Shown piece by piece: positions 12,101-23,300 of a DNA stretch of 33,503 bases (positions within the stretch are counted from its first letter, which is position 1; every line of letters starts with the position of its first letter). The notes under the pieces are model-generated. The model saw only the letters and a list, made by a program, of their open reading frames with translations. It did not search any database and had not been told where the DNA came from. This DNA comes from Dissophora ornata (Eukaryota > Mortierellomycota > Mortierellomycetes > Mortierellales > Mortierellaceae). The position numbers and the translations under genes are program-made. The stretch is from assembly GCA_025201705.1 (NCBI GenBank), contig MU616894.1:1-33503 (forward strand), read 5' to 3'.

Positions 12101-13930
12101 ACAACTTGCCTCTGGGTATGCAATACACTTGTTCATGAACCGATAAAAGAAGAATTTGACGACGATGATCAATGAAGCGTATGGTTTTGCGCTCTGGTCA
12201 AGCTTCGCAAAGATCATCCGTGACAGCTCCATTAGGCAGGGAGGACTAAATTCCGCAAGGGTATCCAGAATCTCCAGGCATGCCTCTGTAAAGAATTCCT
12301 CGACTATCGCTTGGCGACCCGTTATTTCTTGTTGGTGTGTACGCGTATCAGCATTTGCTGCGAAAAAAATCGGTTCCCTTGGTCCAGCACCGTGGTGAAT
12401 CTGTGCAGACGGAGTAGAATCGATGGTGGCGGCCTTCATGAGCGGAATACTGAACATCCGCCCCAGTGATTGATGGTGGGACTGATGTTGGCTGTAAGGC
12501 AACACATTAGCGTTTAGCTCTTCGTCCGAAAAGCCAGCCAAGTCCATGTCACCTCTATGGATGATACCCAAAAGTGTTTCTTCGAATCTGGTCTTGGCCC
12601 GGCCACTTTGCTGCCACTCTGACTGGACAACATATCGCTCCAGCATTTCTGTCATCAGCCTTTCGCCCTTCTTTTCCGTCAAGAGAGTAACAAAAATGCT
12701 CGCAACAGCCTGGGTCCGCAAAGCATGCTCCCGTTCGAAAGAGGAGGGGCCAAACAGACTGGCGAGGATGATATGCACTATGTCTTGATTGTTAACAAAA
12801 TTCGGTACGGTCCCCTGTGATTGCTGCTGTGGGCGTTGGTGAGTCGATGCTGCGTGGTTTGCAGGTGGGTGCTGAGCGCCATGATTGTTGGATCCGGCTT
12901 GCATACTAAATCCCCGATCTCTGGCGCCTCGGAGCTGAGTTTGAGAAGGGAGGACTAGTGAAGGACGCTCATGCAAAAGGAGCGCATCTAGTTCCTGAGA
13001 TTGCAAGTTTCCGAATGCCGTGGCCAGAATCGAGTGATCTGTCCTGACGCGGTGCAAAAAGGTCAGAATGGCCGTAGAGGATGACGGACTCATCATATCG
13101 AGAAAACTAGGTCGGGGTTGGGGATGCGCTAATGCGTGATTCAAGATTCGCTCCGTTTCGTCGTGTGTAAAGTTGAAGGTCGTGATGAATTCGTTCCGCC
13201 GGTCCGGTCTCTGCCTGTTCTTGAAGGCATCATGTGCGTGATCATACGCTAAGTCAAGGCCGCGAGAAACCCTGGCAGACAGCGCGAGACCCATCAAATG
13301 CGCATGAAGCTGCAGTGACTGACGAAAGTCTTTTTGCTTAGAGCTCTTGTCGAGAAGAAAAACATGTCGTAGATCTTGTAACGAAGGGTGCTCGGGGAAC
13401 AGATAGTCCCCAAAGTAGAGCGGGGCAAGCGGCCGCGAATGCTCGGAAAGCGACGGTGTAGATGTTGATCCTGATCCAGCGTATGAGGGTGGACGTGTTT
13501 CAGTGCTGGTACTGTTACGGTGAATGCTGGGTGGTGGTGTCGCGGCTATTTCCTGAAGCCGTGGAGGACTAGAGCCGAGTAGATCTAGACCCATAACTTC
13601 GCCATCGTCTTTCAGTTGTACGTTTTCCGCGCTGATGCTTTGCGGCGCTGTCGAAGCGGCTGTTGAAGGCTGTGGCGAGGACGCTGAAGAGTATGTGGAT
13701 GATGACACAGATGTAGCTAACGAGAGTGAGGACTGAGCCGAGGACGAGGGAGATAGGGTGGTCTTTTTTGAGAGCGCCTCTGCGACAGCGTAAGACTGGA
13801 GTAGCGTCGTCGAATCTTCGGAGGAGGCACGTCGTGTCAACAGTGAGGGATCATAGGCGGAAGTATGGCTTGCGAAAGTAGAGGATGACCTAGAGGTGCG
13901 CAAGCTGCTGGAACTGGGGAGCGCCGACAT
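6190..13930 (-). CDS. Giant RasGAP-like / Sel1-repeat protein (about 2,475 aa)
   Basis: Four exons are modelled (13930-12110, 11966-11890, 11805-7109, 7022-6190). The Ser-rich N-terminus is followed by a RasGAP-like region (about 385-660). In it, ALRTQAVAS near R405 aligns with the arginine-finger LFRxNSLAS segment, and FFYRFMNKCIAYPE (594-607) aligns with the FLRFINPAIxxPE segment. A long, mostly low-complexity middle holds conserved-looking islands, such as a helical block with LRVKMYYQTCVRTSRAFEKS and another with FIPGSILDLRNDGKAFWD (about 2105-2125). Sel1-like repeats follow: AVRLFTIGAKESHPVAQREL, restored by the last splice (about 2190-2215), and AMHWFTLAAAQGDKFSINYL near the C-terminus. 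The likely role is a scaffold or regulator of a small GTPase; catalytic activity is unproven. Intron 1 is best explained with a GC donor. An alternative (exon 1 to 12106, exon 2 from 11974) also keeps frame. I do not know a characterised protein with this architecture. Confidence 0.75.
11967..12109 (-). other. Candidate GC-AG intron in the RasGAP-like gene
   Basis: Exon 1 ends CCAGAG and is followed on the minus strand by GCAAGT, an exact match to the consensus of the minor GC-AG intron class (AG|GCAAGT). It falls immediately after the conserved Pro-Glu of the RasGAP motif. With an acceptor after GGCAG the phase is 0 and exon 2 is 77 nt. A GT alternative four bases downstream (GTTGTG) with the strong acceptor TTTTTGTGTCAG gives an 85-nt exon 2. 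Both options feed the same frame into exon 3. Confidence 0.5.
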
Positions 13931-15300
13931 TGCGGATGTCTATATGGGTATGGATGCTGGCGGAGGGTGGAGGGTGGAGGCGCGAATGGTTGCGCAAGGT
14001 TACAGATAAACACGGATATGGTCGCAGGATGTCGGGGGGCGGACTCTTGGAGAGGCAAAGCGGCGGCTGATCTATCAAGACGTGGATCCCAGTATGAAAC
14101 TTCTAGGTAGATTGGTGGCGGAGATGAAAGCAAAGACCAAAAAGAGAGCGAGAGGGTCAGTCAGATTGAACTTGAAGAGCACCACGTCCGCTCGGGTAGG
14201 TCCATTATAGGACTTTAGCCCCCGATCTGGTGTAGCTCGACCGCGCTAGAATGCCCCGCCTCCTCTTTCCTCTTTGCATGCTGCTGCTCCACGGATCAGA
14301 CTGTCTCCCTCCTGTGCTGCATAGCGTGGCCAAGAGCAGAATAAACAATGATGCGCGGGAGTCGGCAATGGTGTCGCAGAGCCTAGTTGGCAGCGTTCCC
14401 GCAGTTCTGCGTGTACTGGCCCAGTCGCGGGAGAGACGACGCGAGAGAGAACAAGGCAAAGCGGGGATGGGACGGGCCAGCACGAGGCGAGGGTGGGGCT
14501 GGTTATAGGGGATCGAATACAAGAAAGGGGGAGAGGAGAGGTCATCCTCTCGATGTTTATCTGTTTATCCTGCGCTGCTTATGAAGGTGGTCCGAGGTGT
14601 GTCTTAGAGCAGAGCAAAACAAAGGACATGTGCGCGCATGTTCGCTTGCTGCCCAGCCCTCATCCCAGTGCCTTCTCTGCATCATATCGATCCATGATCC
14701 AGGCGCTAGTCCCTTTTTGTGTCCTGTCTGTTGTTTTGTTCGCCACCACAAACAGAAGGCAAGGGAATGCCAGAGATGAGGATCCAGAGGCGGTGGCGCC
14801 TCTGCTCTGTTGCATCTGTTACATGAGTTGCGACAGAGGCACTCGAGCACTCGGGCACCCCGTTGTTGCACTGCCTGCACCGCGTGTCGGTATTTTAAGG
14901 TTGGGAGTTGCGGAGAGAGAGCGGCTGTAGGGGAGTGGGCCACCAGAGCCAGCACATAACTCTGTTCGCTGCTGAACACACACCTTTTGAAATGCGATGC
15001 GCAGTCGATGAGGAGAGTGAGGAGAGGTAGAATGCAAGGTCGTGAATGAAGGATGGGAGGGGGGAATGTAATGGAAACAATTGAATAAGGAAGCAAAAAT
15101 AATCATGTTTGGTCCAGTCCAAAGAAAAAAAAAAAAAAAAGACTGTCGTGTGGCCGCTCTCATTTCTGCAGAGAGCTTTTGCTCGCACTGTCGCCCTCCT
15201 TCCTGGGAACTCGCCATCACCCTTCATACTCTCTTCTCTTCTCAATGGACTTCAATTCACTATATTTCGTTTTTACTATTGTACAGGTTGGCAGCGCTGA
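13931..15300. other. Spacer upstream of the RasGAP/Sel1 gene
   Basis: I see no gene in these 1.4 kb. The open frames on both strands are shadow-like, with basic and low-complexity translations and no domain. Directly upstream of the ATG at 13930 the plus strand has GGAGGGT-type repeats (about 13960-13978), meaning a C/T-rich leader on the coding strand. An A16 run occupies 15125-15140. The downstream end is the 3' flank of the 636-aa gene; no AATAAA was seen close to its stop. Confidence 0.55.
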
Positions 15301-17775
15301 TCACATCGAGTCGTCCTCTGTGCCCGTTGTTGTTGTTGATGGTCCCATGGCGAAAAGCGGCATCAAATGAAAGGTCCGCGTTGCATGCTTAAAGATCAGC
15401 CTATGAAGGAGTGAGATCTCAGGACTACTTGCATCCAATCGCGCTTGCGCATCAACCAGTTGCTGCTGTGGCAGACACAGGTCGGCGGCATTCCTGACAA
15501 GAAGCACGTAGTAGCATTGCTCGAGAATGAGGCCAAGGTCCTTCGAGTCGACCAGAGGGAACAGGACAGTCGCCTGGTTCACTGGGTCTGGGATGAGCCC
15601 CGTCTTCATTCGAACGAGCCAGGACACGCGCAGAGGAAAAGGAGGATCGACATATCGACACGGGCGATCAGGATGGGAACATGGGGAAACATTTGATAGG
15701 CAACAGGGGAGCAGAGGCGCAAACAAACTTCTTGTGAGCTGCAACGATCTCGCAATGCCATATGCACATGCATAAGCACCTACAACTTCAACGCAAACAC
15801 GAGGATGGATCGACAAAATAACACGAGAAAAAGATAAATCTGCAAATTACCTGCTCTGCCAGCTGGGCTAGCCACGTCGCCTCTTCCAGCTCTTTTGGAT
15901 AGGACCGCGGCGATGTGTTCTTGCAGCTGCTCCAATGAGCAATTGAGCAGCGCAACATAGTCTGGATCACTGGTACGCACAGCGCTGCTGCGCCCCCGTG
16001 GACTTCACATCGAACGTTGCCGGATACAATTGAAAATACGCAAGCATATTTGTCAAAGATACATGAATGAACGTGATTTTTTAGGGCGTAAAGCATTATC
16101 ATCTGTTTCTTACATTGGCCCATGGCCGCGGTCATGATCCGCCTGTACACTGGATTCTCTGACATAACACGGAGTAAAAGCCTGTCCCTGTTGCAATGTG
16201 CAAATGATGAGTATGCCGTGAACAAAACTGGTTAGAGCTCCCTCCTCATGAGACCCGCTGTAGCTTTCGGTGTAGCCTCTGACGTAAACCACACGAAATA
16301 GTTCTTCCAAAAGCCCATTTCATATCAATGCACTGCCTTACCTCTGCTGCGCTGTATGCTTTATCATTGCAGACGAGGCACTGATCATGGCAGTGTCAAC
16401 GCGTATGGTGAGGTGTGAAATGAGACGTCGCAACAATTGCTCAATCTCCCCTGCCTCATGTCCTTCGAAACACCTAGATATAAGATCCGCAACCTCAAAC
16501 TGCCGGGTGGAAGGGCCGCGGTCGTGACTCGTGGGCAACTCTCGCTCCTTGAGTGATTTCCCCTTGATGGCGTTTTTGCTTTCTGAAAAACCATACCCTC
16601 CCTGTGGATCCGTAGTCATGTAGTGGATGGGCTCCCTCTCTCGGTTGATTTCGATCAAGGAGGTGCTGATCGCCTTTGGCTTTGCAATGCCCTCATCTTT
16701 GAACTCGCTCCTGATCCATCTACCATCCAGATACCTCATGATAGCGTCCATAGCAAACGCGAACAACTCTGGTGTCTTTGTGTATGAGGCGACTATAATC
16801 CAGGGTCAAGGTCAAAGTCAGACAGGTTTAAGTGTCTGATAGAATGGCATATCAGGGTCCACGTGCTTCTGCCAGACTTACTTCTTAGTTTCAATTGCTC
16901 TACACACTCCTCGTAATCCTTGGACTCGATCCACGAAAAGAATCTGTCGAGAAGATTGGCAAGGCCCAGTAGCTGATTTTCCAATGACCTTTGATCGCCT
17001 CCGTCCCTGAGCTTGACAAGGGCATTCAGCACAGACTCGTCATCCCACAATGGCAGGCACTGGTCTGCGAGGGGTCCACAATGCAACATGTACAAGACGT
17101 CGTGCATACGGCTGCTGCTATACTTGAAGGCATCCTGACCAACATCTCTTGAGTTCCCGCTTTGCTGGACCTGACTTTGCGCCTCCTTTTCGAACTCCTG
17201 TTGGCGGATCAACGACGCCACGATTGATTGAAGTGCAAGCCTTCATAGACCACGGGGAGAAGCGACTTAGTACAGGTAGTGGGAGTTGGGCAATAGGCCA
17301 CATTGGTGTCAGTGAACGACTGGATATTGCAAGCTTACTTTTCAATGTCCTCTCCACGCTGTTCTGCCATCTTCCAGAGTCTTCTGGCCATCTGCCCTTT
17401 CCTCGCCAGCTCAGGCTTATAGTCGAGTGCCCATCCCAGCCAACCTTCTCCAGTCTTACTGGTCGAGGACGGGTACCCCTCTCCTCCCTCCAACATAAGC
17501 CGTGCCAAGACCTCAGCGAACACCTGTGGCTCCGCAATGGCGCAATAGGATTCGAGTAGTAAGAACAGCCTGTTTGACTGTTCCTCATCAGCCTCACATG
17601 TGAGGTGCATCAGCTTCATGAGGTAGTTCAAATCGGGAACGATGGGTGCTTCATCGAGATGCCAGAGGGGCTCGATCAAGGACACGAATTCTGGAGAGTC
17701 CTGCCATTGTGCTTTCGTCCTTTCTGCGAGAATAAAGCTGATTGTGGAGCTTTGCTGGTCGATGATTTGCTCCAT
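15301..17775 (-). CDS. Uncharacterised 636-aa helical protein, six exons
   Basis: I do not recognise this gene. Exons are modelled at 17775-17339, 17240-16882, 16792-16342, 16187-16114, 15961-15851 and 15779-15301, all in compatible phases. The start MEQIIDQQ has a strong context (CACCATGG). Donors are GTAAGC, GTAAGT, GTAAGG, GTAAGA and GTAATT; intron 1 contains TACTAAG. The protein looks almost entirely alpha-helical, with amphipathic Leu-rich stretches (for example LNYLMKLMHLTCEADEEQ and LLGLANLLDRFFSWIESK), as in HEAT/ARM-type scaffolds. It has no signal peptide and no catalytic motif. The last two junctions are the least certain: exon 5 could start at other AGs, and the Cys/Pro-rich beginning of exon 6 may be partly intronic. 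It follows the DJ-1-family gene on the same strand with a 222-bp spacer. Confidence 0.65.
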
Positions 17776-17922
17776 GGTGAGGCTACAGGGCCTGAGAAGA
17801 GCAACGTTCAACTTTTGGGACCAGTGTTTCGGGGAAAACTGCGAAATTTATCGAGCACGCGTTGTTTGCAAAATCGTCTCAATGCCTGAGAATTTGCGGT
17901 TCGCGTCCTTTTCAACCATATT

Positions 17923-17928
17923 TTTATT
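17923..17928 (-). terminator. Poly(A) signal AATAAA for the DJ-1/PfpI-family gene
   Basis: AATAAA on the minus strand, about 70 bases after the stop at 17998 and about 150 bases before the next minus-strand start at 17775, so the 3' end and the next promoter are tightly packed. Confidence 0.6.
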
Positions 17929-17997
17929 TGATGCAAGCAGTTCTCTTCAAACTATTTTTTGGTCATATTTCCTGCCGCCATCCATGGCCGGCACTCT

Positions 17998-19179
17998 TCA
18001 AGAGCGGGTGTACTCGTACATGTCGGCGAAGGGGTCTTCGCTGGCGACCTTGTGCCAGGTGTACTCAATATGGGTGGCAACCATCTCAGCAGTCTCGAGG
18101 CTCGTCAGCTCAGACAGAACATAAAGCGCCGCATCAATACCTTAAATCGATCGCCAAAAATAAGATGTTGGTAAGCTACGGCGGCCCCAGTAGAAAAAAA
18201 ATGAGGATCGACAATGGCTGATGGCTTGCTATCAGGCGTTGACTCCTTACCAGCAGAGACCCCTGAAGAGGTCACGTATTTGCCATCCTGGACCCAGCGA
18301 GCTCTCTTGACCCAGTTAACATTTGGACCTAAAAGAAATGTAATCAAATCGACTAGTAAGTTCCCACGTCAACACCACCATTCATGCTGCGCGAAAATAA
18401 AATTGTCAGATGCGAAAGTCGACCCCTACCTTCGGAAACAGGCCACTCGAACGCAGCCTTGTTAGTGCTAAAGGGCGTCAAGGGGTTGGGAAACCGGTGT
18501 AGAGTGTTACTCAATGTCATCTATCTTCAGTCTATGAAACTCTCAAATGTTCACCAGCAAGTTGATTCTTTTTCGTACGTTGCGTTGTATCCATCGATAA
18601 GGCCAGTCCTGGCCAAGACCCCAGAGCCAGTGCAGACAGTCAGACACCAAGTGGACTCCTGAACACGAGCTGTGATCAACTTCAAGGTTTCCTCGTTGTT
18701 GCACAAAGTGCGAGTTCCGAATCCTAAGATTAAATGTTGATTCAGTTTAAGGTGCAAGCATCGTTGGGCTAGGCTCTGTTCAGCCCACAATTCTTCTGAG
18801 GTGGGGTTTACCTCCGGGAATAAAAAACAAGTCCAGCTTTGGGGCATTCTCCAAGGTATAATTAGGAGTGATCTCGACCTGTTGGGAAGTGCGAATGGGC
18901 TTCAACATCGATGTCGACGAGATGAATTTGATTTCGATATCCAGAGTGTTCGTTTGCTGGCCAAAGATGCGCATTGGTCCCATAATCTAAGTATGATTTA
19001 AAAAGCATTAGCATTCGTTTCCATCGCTGTGGTGTTTCTAATGGCCAGGACACTTGTGAGGGCGGTAACCATACATCGAGCAGATCTGCGCCGTCAAAGA
19101 CGAGAGCTCCGAGAACTAATTTTCCTGATCCTGCGGGGATCTTTGGGAATGGGCCGTGACGAGGAGTGTTTGGAGACAT
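17998..19179 (-). CDS. DJ-1/PfpI (class I glutamine amidotransferase-like) family protein
   Basis: Six exons (19179-19075, 18986-18812, 18723-18579, 18467-18430, 18328-18251, 18140-17998) give 227 aa. Splicing reconstructs the family blocks in order: LVLGALVFDGADLLD|IMGPM (about 21-40), LDLFFIPGG|FGTR (about 86-98), CLTVCTGSGVLARTGLIDG with the nucleophile-elbow cysteine C124, YNATTNKAAFEWP, and GKYVTSSGVSAGIDAAL near the C-terminus. The length fits single-domain members. The TxGVSAG ending and the PxxFG-like N-terminal block resemble the isonitrile-hydratase/GlxA N-domain branch more than human DJ-1. The substrate cannot be told from sequence; cytosolic detoxification or stress roles are typical of the superfamily. 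The gene is divergent from VPS34. Confidence 0.9.
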
Positions 19180-20311
19180 AATGGACCGGGTAGGAGATTA
19201 TTGGAGAGGTGAGGGAAGAGTGAGGAGCAAGAAGAACGAAAAATGGAAAGCGGAGGGTCGTGAGTCAGCGTTTTATACACGCGACGGATGGCCCTGGTCC
19301 TTGTTTGTGCAAACAGCAATCGGCTCTTGTGTAGCCTTGGGAGTAAAATGACACTCCACACGGCGCATCCCGTGAACACCCAGAGAGCTCGAATTATCAT
19401 TTCCTCCATAAATTTTAGTGCAACAGAGCGCATCTCTCGACCCAGGGTCTTGGAGGCGCTCAGCTCGTCAACAATCAAGAGGTGCATCTGTGATCAGAAG
19501 AATGACTCTATGGAGGAGCACCGAGACAGCGCCTATTATGTACAATGGGCATTGTTATTATCCGCAGCTTTCTCTATCGTACGGAGGAAGTGATAATCGA
19601 GCTTAAACAGTATCTCTCTTTATCAGATGCAGGCTATCACATCCTATAGTTGCGCCTTGATTTTAGCGCAGAAACAGAATCAATAGAAGACGGGGCGTTT
19701 ATCCTCTCCTTGGCGGTGCTTTCTGATGTGGGTCTCTCCTAACCTTCTTTGGCCCGAGGAGAAATGAAATAAGTACTTCTCAATGAACGAAGCAGCGCAG
19801 CAAGTGGACGCCTAGACGTAATATCGAATGTCAGCGCGGCGTCCGCAGCATAGCTTATCGACAGCGGAGACTATGACATCCTATTGTGTTTTCGTCAGTG
19901 CTGGTAGTTATCCTAAAAGCTGTCCCGCACAGTCCGTTCTTAAAAGATACATCCTCTTTCATATCGGTATCCCAGACGTTCATTTGGCTCCCCCATAGTG
20001 CACATATGACTCAGAGGATTACCCTACGGCAGTAAGAAGACAACGCAGAGTGATTAACTGAAAGGTCCAGTACATCAGTACATATATCCTGGTTAGGCCC
20101 ACGTATACCCCATCGACGGTGGCATATAATCTTTGACGCGTCTCGCGTCGAAATTTCGCCTGTTCTTTTTTTTTTTTTTCATTCTGCCTTGGCAGAGAAA
20201 GGCAGTCACTTTCTATCGAGTTGCGCCAGTGAGAGTGAGCTCAGCTGTCAACCATTCCTATCGCAATCGAACTCGAAATCACACGCAGGCGCAGACCAAC
20301 AATAGACACAG
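19180..20311. other. Divergent promoter region between the DJ-1-family gene and VPS34
   Basis: No gene seen in these 1.1 kb. On the VPS34 side there is a TATA-like CATATAAT at about 20122-20129, a perfect GACGCGTC palindrome at 20135-20142 (containing the MluI cell-cycle box core ACGCGT) and a T14 run at 20166-20179. The element CTATnACATCCTAT occurs at about 19634 and again at about 19871. Function of these motifs is inference. Confidence 0.5.
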
Positions 20312-23300
20312 ATGAATGTCCAGCGAGATGTCAGTGGCGAAAAGTTCAAAAACTACAAGGACTACTCCTATTGCCTAACCGGCAAGCTGGACCTGAATCT
20401 CAGTGTGCGAATGCAAGTTGACACCCATACCCCGGTACTTGCACTGTATATACCTCAGGAGGGGGGTGAGCAAGCGAGCTGTGAAACTAGCATTCTCAAA
20501 CTTGGAAAACAACTCTTTTTACTTTCGGTCGACGACACAATAGAACCTCGCTGGAGTGGAAACCAAAGAGACCTCACCTGGATGCCAGCTCTGTGCCATA
20601 CTCGGCCGAGAGGAGGAGGTAAATTAACAGTGACAACAAAAAAGTACACGAGACTTGCAGACACGAAAGATATCTCTACCTGATTGACTTTTGATTACTA
20701 ACTAAGCCCATTACTTGCTCTACAGCCCATATCCTGACCTCTACATAACGTGCCAAGTGTTTGCGGGGAATCAGCCGTTGACCGTCCTTCTCAAAACCTC
20801 CTATAAATCCATGTCAACCAAATTTGCGTAAGTGGCCTTGTGTTCTTTGATTAGCAGACACTTTGTACGCAATCGGACTAAACGCGATTTCCTACTCCTT
20901 TTTTTTTCCTTTTTGCGGGCCAAATTGCGGTAGTTGGAACGAATGGATTGTGCTGCCTATCAAGTACCGGGATCTGCCTCTCGACGCTCAATTGACCTTC
21001 ACAGTCTGGGATGCGGCTTCGCCTCGAAAAGTGGTGGCTATAGGGGGTTCGACGCTTAGACTGTTTGGTCCATTCAAGTAAGGCTTCGGATACACCGATA
21101 TTTAAAAGCGCTAAGCTTTTTTATTCGGACTCGTAGTAATCCTCATATGACGCGAGAAGGCTAACTGGACTGTTGTTGTTGTTACTCGTGGTCCTACAGC
21201 ATCATTATGACTGGGCCACAAAAGTTACGCATGTGGCCGGATTGTGAAGCTGATGGAGGCGAACATTCAAAGACGCCGTCGGACACTGGAGAGAGAGATG
21301 AGATGGATCGATTTGAGAAGGTTAACATTCAGCAGCTTTGACAATTCTAGGGTCTATCACAAGGATATGCTGAGAATTACTGACGCTCATACATTCTACT
21401 GCGCTCAACGCCATTTCACAGATACTGAAGAAGAAAGACCGTGGCGACATTCCGAGGACTGACTGGCTTGATAATCTGGCCTACCGCCAGATCGAGCAGA
21501 TTCATAAGGTTGGAGGGAATTGACATGTGGAGCAAATTCACCTTTGTAGCAATTGTTGTCATTTTAATGGGACATATCTAAACAGATTCAATCTCACACT
21601 GCGAAAACAATAGAAGCATGCTGCTCAGTCCGACAAGATGCTTCTGAACATCGATTTACCTCGATTTGACTTTCCAGTCATTTTTGATGAACATGTAAGC
21701 TAATATAACTTTTGTCCGGTACTGCTCGGAATATGCTTTGAGGCCACGCCTTAACATGACTACCACTTGTTCGCCCGAAAATAAATGCAGGAATACGAGG
21801 TCAAGGTGCACTCTTACAGCAGCTTTGCAGGAACAGCAGTTAGTCCAGCCGCATCATTTCCAGGAAATAGCACAAGCAACTCAATATTCACTGTGGAGGA
21901 CCCAGAGATCGCCAGAGAGAATCCTGTGGAGGCTAAGCACAGGAGATTGGTCCGAAGTCACCGCAACGGTCCTTTAGATCGAGAATTGAAGCCGAATCCC
22001 AAGATCCGTGACGATCTTGCAGTAAGGATTCTTGACACTAGCTGTCTCTGTAAATTTGATCTGAGATGAAGACTTTTTTTATTCGAACGTATTTTTTTTC
22101 TCACCAGAACGTTTCTCTTCTTCGTGAATTCGGCATCTGACCGTTTTTGCAGCAAATTCTAAGATACCCACCGTCGCATTCGCTTACAGCGGAGGAAAAG
22201 GACTTGCTGTGGAAGTTTAGATTTTATTTGACTCGAGACAAGCGGGTAAGCAGCGAAGGCTTTCCAACTTTAACTGAGTAGCTCGACAAGTTGAATTTGC
22301 CACCAATTTTGTTTTTCTATTATTTCTGACCGTGTTCTTTCTTGTCATGTTGACACAGGCTTTGACAAAGTTCCTCAAGTCGGTAGTGTGGAGCGATCCC
22401 GCAGAAGCCAAGCAGGCGGTGGATCTGCTGCCAGCGTGGGTCGACGTTGATGTCGATGATGCACTAGAGTTACTGGGATCCTCTTTTGAGAACCGCGAAG
22501 TGAGGTCTTATGCTGTCACCCAGCTTCGAAGCGCCAACGATGATGTAATGAGCACTAAGGATGGTCGTATTGAGCGTGGTCATTATTGTTTTATTTTTAC
22601 TCACGACTGTTGTTACTTTCGGTATCTCTATCTAGGACCTGCTACTGTTCCTGTTACAGCTTGTGCAAGGTCTGAAGTTCGAGCACATTGACAACAACTT
22701 TGGAGAATCGAATCTTGTCGCATTCTTGATTGAACGAGCCGTCAAGAACCCAATCCTTGGCAACTACTTCCACTGGTAATGGATGGATAAATGCTCCCGT
22801 TAGTGAAACGGTGCATCACAATAATGGATAAGAGGCATACAATAGCTAACACCCTCGATTTCTCTGTTAGGTATTTAATGATCGAATGCGAGGATATAGC
22901 AGTCAGCAAAATGTATGGAAAGGTGTCCTTTCAGTACATGTCAGCGATGACGGCGTCTGGAATCCAACGACGAGAGAGCTTGAGGAGACAGGGAGAACTG
23001 ATCGAGACGCTCGCCAATCTGTCCAAGGGCATTAAACAATCGAGGGAGACTCGCCCCAAGAAGGTACGCCAAGCTGGCCTGCGACATCTGTAATGACCTG
23101 TATCCAACTTGATTAATTAATATGTATACATCTGATCCCGGCCGTGATAGATCGAGAAATTGCGTGAATTCATCTCGGATCCAAAGAACGGGCTGATCTC
23201 GTTCAAGCCTTTGGCATTACCCTTGGACCCTCGGATAGAAGTCACCGGCATCATTCCAGGTAGGCCAATACCACTAGACTTGCATTATCCGCAAATGAAG

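Noticed and set aside
11839..12123. Continuous 94-codon minus-strand frame between exons of the RasGAP-like gene
   Set aside because: It uses a different frame from the one joining exon 1 and exon 3. A perfect GTATGT donor and good acceptors show that most of it is intron, with one small exon of 77-85 nt read in another frame.
14557..15096. 179-codon minus-strand open frame upstream of the RasGAP-like gene
   Set aside because: No domain, basic/Cys-rich composition, no splice partners in phase, and overlapping open frames on both strands point to non-coding sequence.
17776..17811. Extension of the 636-aa protein upstream of 17775
   Set aside because: The upstream in-frame codon at 17811 is TTG, not ATG; the ATG at 17775 has an excellent CACCATGG context.
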